Source: Desulfatibacillum alkenivorans DSM 16219 (GTDB taxonomy: Bacteria; Desulfobacterota; Desulfobacteria; Desulfobacterales; Desulfatibacillaceae). From it: 64,000 bases of DNA. The notes beneath the pieces are model-generated. The model was given only the letters and a program-made list of their open reading frames with translations. It was not told the DNA's origin and searched no databases. Location of the stretch: the NCBI RefSeq assembly GCF_900142135.1, contig NZ_FQZU01000035.1, positions 1-64,000 on the forward strand, read 5' to 3'. Below, one piece after another: positions 63,852 through 64,000 of this stretch. Position 1 is the first letter of the stretch; each line of letters opens with the position of its first letter. Made by a program: the position numbers and the translations under genes.

Positions 63852-64000
63852 ATTCAATAGACCTTTCAAAATGGAAATATATGAACAAACGCATATTAAG
63901 CCTAACTCCAATGCCCCTCAATCTATAACGAATGTGCAACAGGGAGAAAAACTAGTCAAGCGATTGCTCGTTTTCTTTCCGAATAACGGGACTATGAACG

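Overview
The window looks like chromosomal DNA of a strictly anaerobic, fatty-acid- or hydrocarbon-oxidising sulfate reducer of the Desulfobacterota, probably close to Desulfatibacillum. This is inference. It rests on the density of acyl-CoA enzymes (two acyl-CoA ligases, three acyl-CoA dehydrogenases, a crotonase, an OleA-like thiolase), an oxygen-sensitive glycyl radical enzyme with its activase, a nickel superoxide dismutase, and small intergenic repeats like those of large deltaproteobacterial genomes. No rRNA, tRNA, CRISPR array, insertion sequence or prophage was recognised.

Positions 1-11.5 kb hold lipid and anaerobic metabolism. A long-chain acyl-CoA ligase and an outer-membrane phospholipase A are followed by a minus-strand operon, read tetR > glycyl radical activase > glycyl radical enzyme > short-chain dehydrogenase. 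The glycyl radical enzyme carries an extra N-terminal segment resembling an SCP2 lipid-carrier domain. This is the best candidate here for an undescribed system: a radical lyase or dehydratase acting on a hydrophobic substrate under TetR control. A LEA14-type lipoprotein and a small zinc-ribbon protein follow.

Positions 11.7-23.3 kb are mostly housekeeping: secA, an unusual EF-G paralogue, and the operon xseA-xseB-ispA-dxs-tlyA for exonuclease VII, isoprenoids and rRNA methylation. Positions 22.8-30.4 kb form a surface-glycan cluster: a GT9 transferase, three polytopic membrane proteins (two of them GT-C-like) and a GT2 polyprenyl-phosphate sugar synthase.

Positions 30.5-41.9 kb contain an orphan OleA-like thiolase, a flavodoxin-fold reductase overlapping the fumC operon, a Cys/Met-type PLP lyase, a marR/Cys-rich gene pair lying between two inverted repeats of about 140 bp, hisD-xerD, an acyl-CoA dehydrogenase behind a perfect palindrome, and mdh. 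Positions 42.4-53.0 kb contain an acyl-CoA dehydrogenase pair in which one subunit lacks a recognisable catalytic glutamate, a Pcm with a signal peptide, a fumarylacetoacetase-family hydrolase, a second acyl-CoA ligase, a CrtC/AttH-like protein next to a membrane-anchored methyltransferase, and a crotonase without the classical glutamates. Positions 53.1-64 kb contain an M18 aminopeptidase, exported Ni-SOD, dtd, tex, pyrG, a GNAT, a nitroreductase, pyrD and an MBL-fold hydrolase.

The non-coding DNA is notable for repeats: at least five copies of a 60-65 bp element containing GCCGCCGGAGGC, a linked element around a CCCAGGCA/TGCCTGGG hairpin, a GTCGGGTC nested inverted repeat and a 30-bp tandem array. 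All assignments come from reading the sequence; no database search was run.
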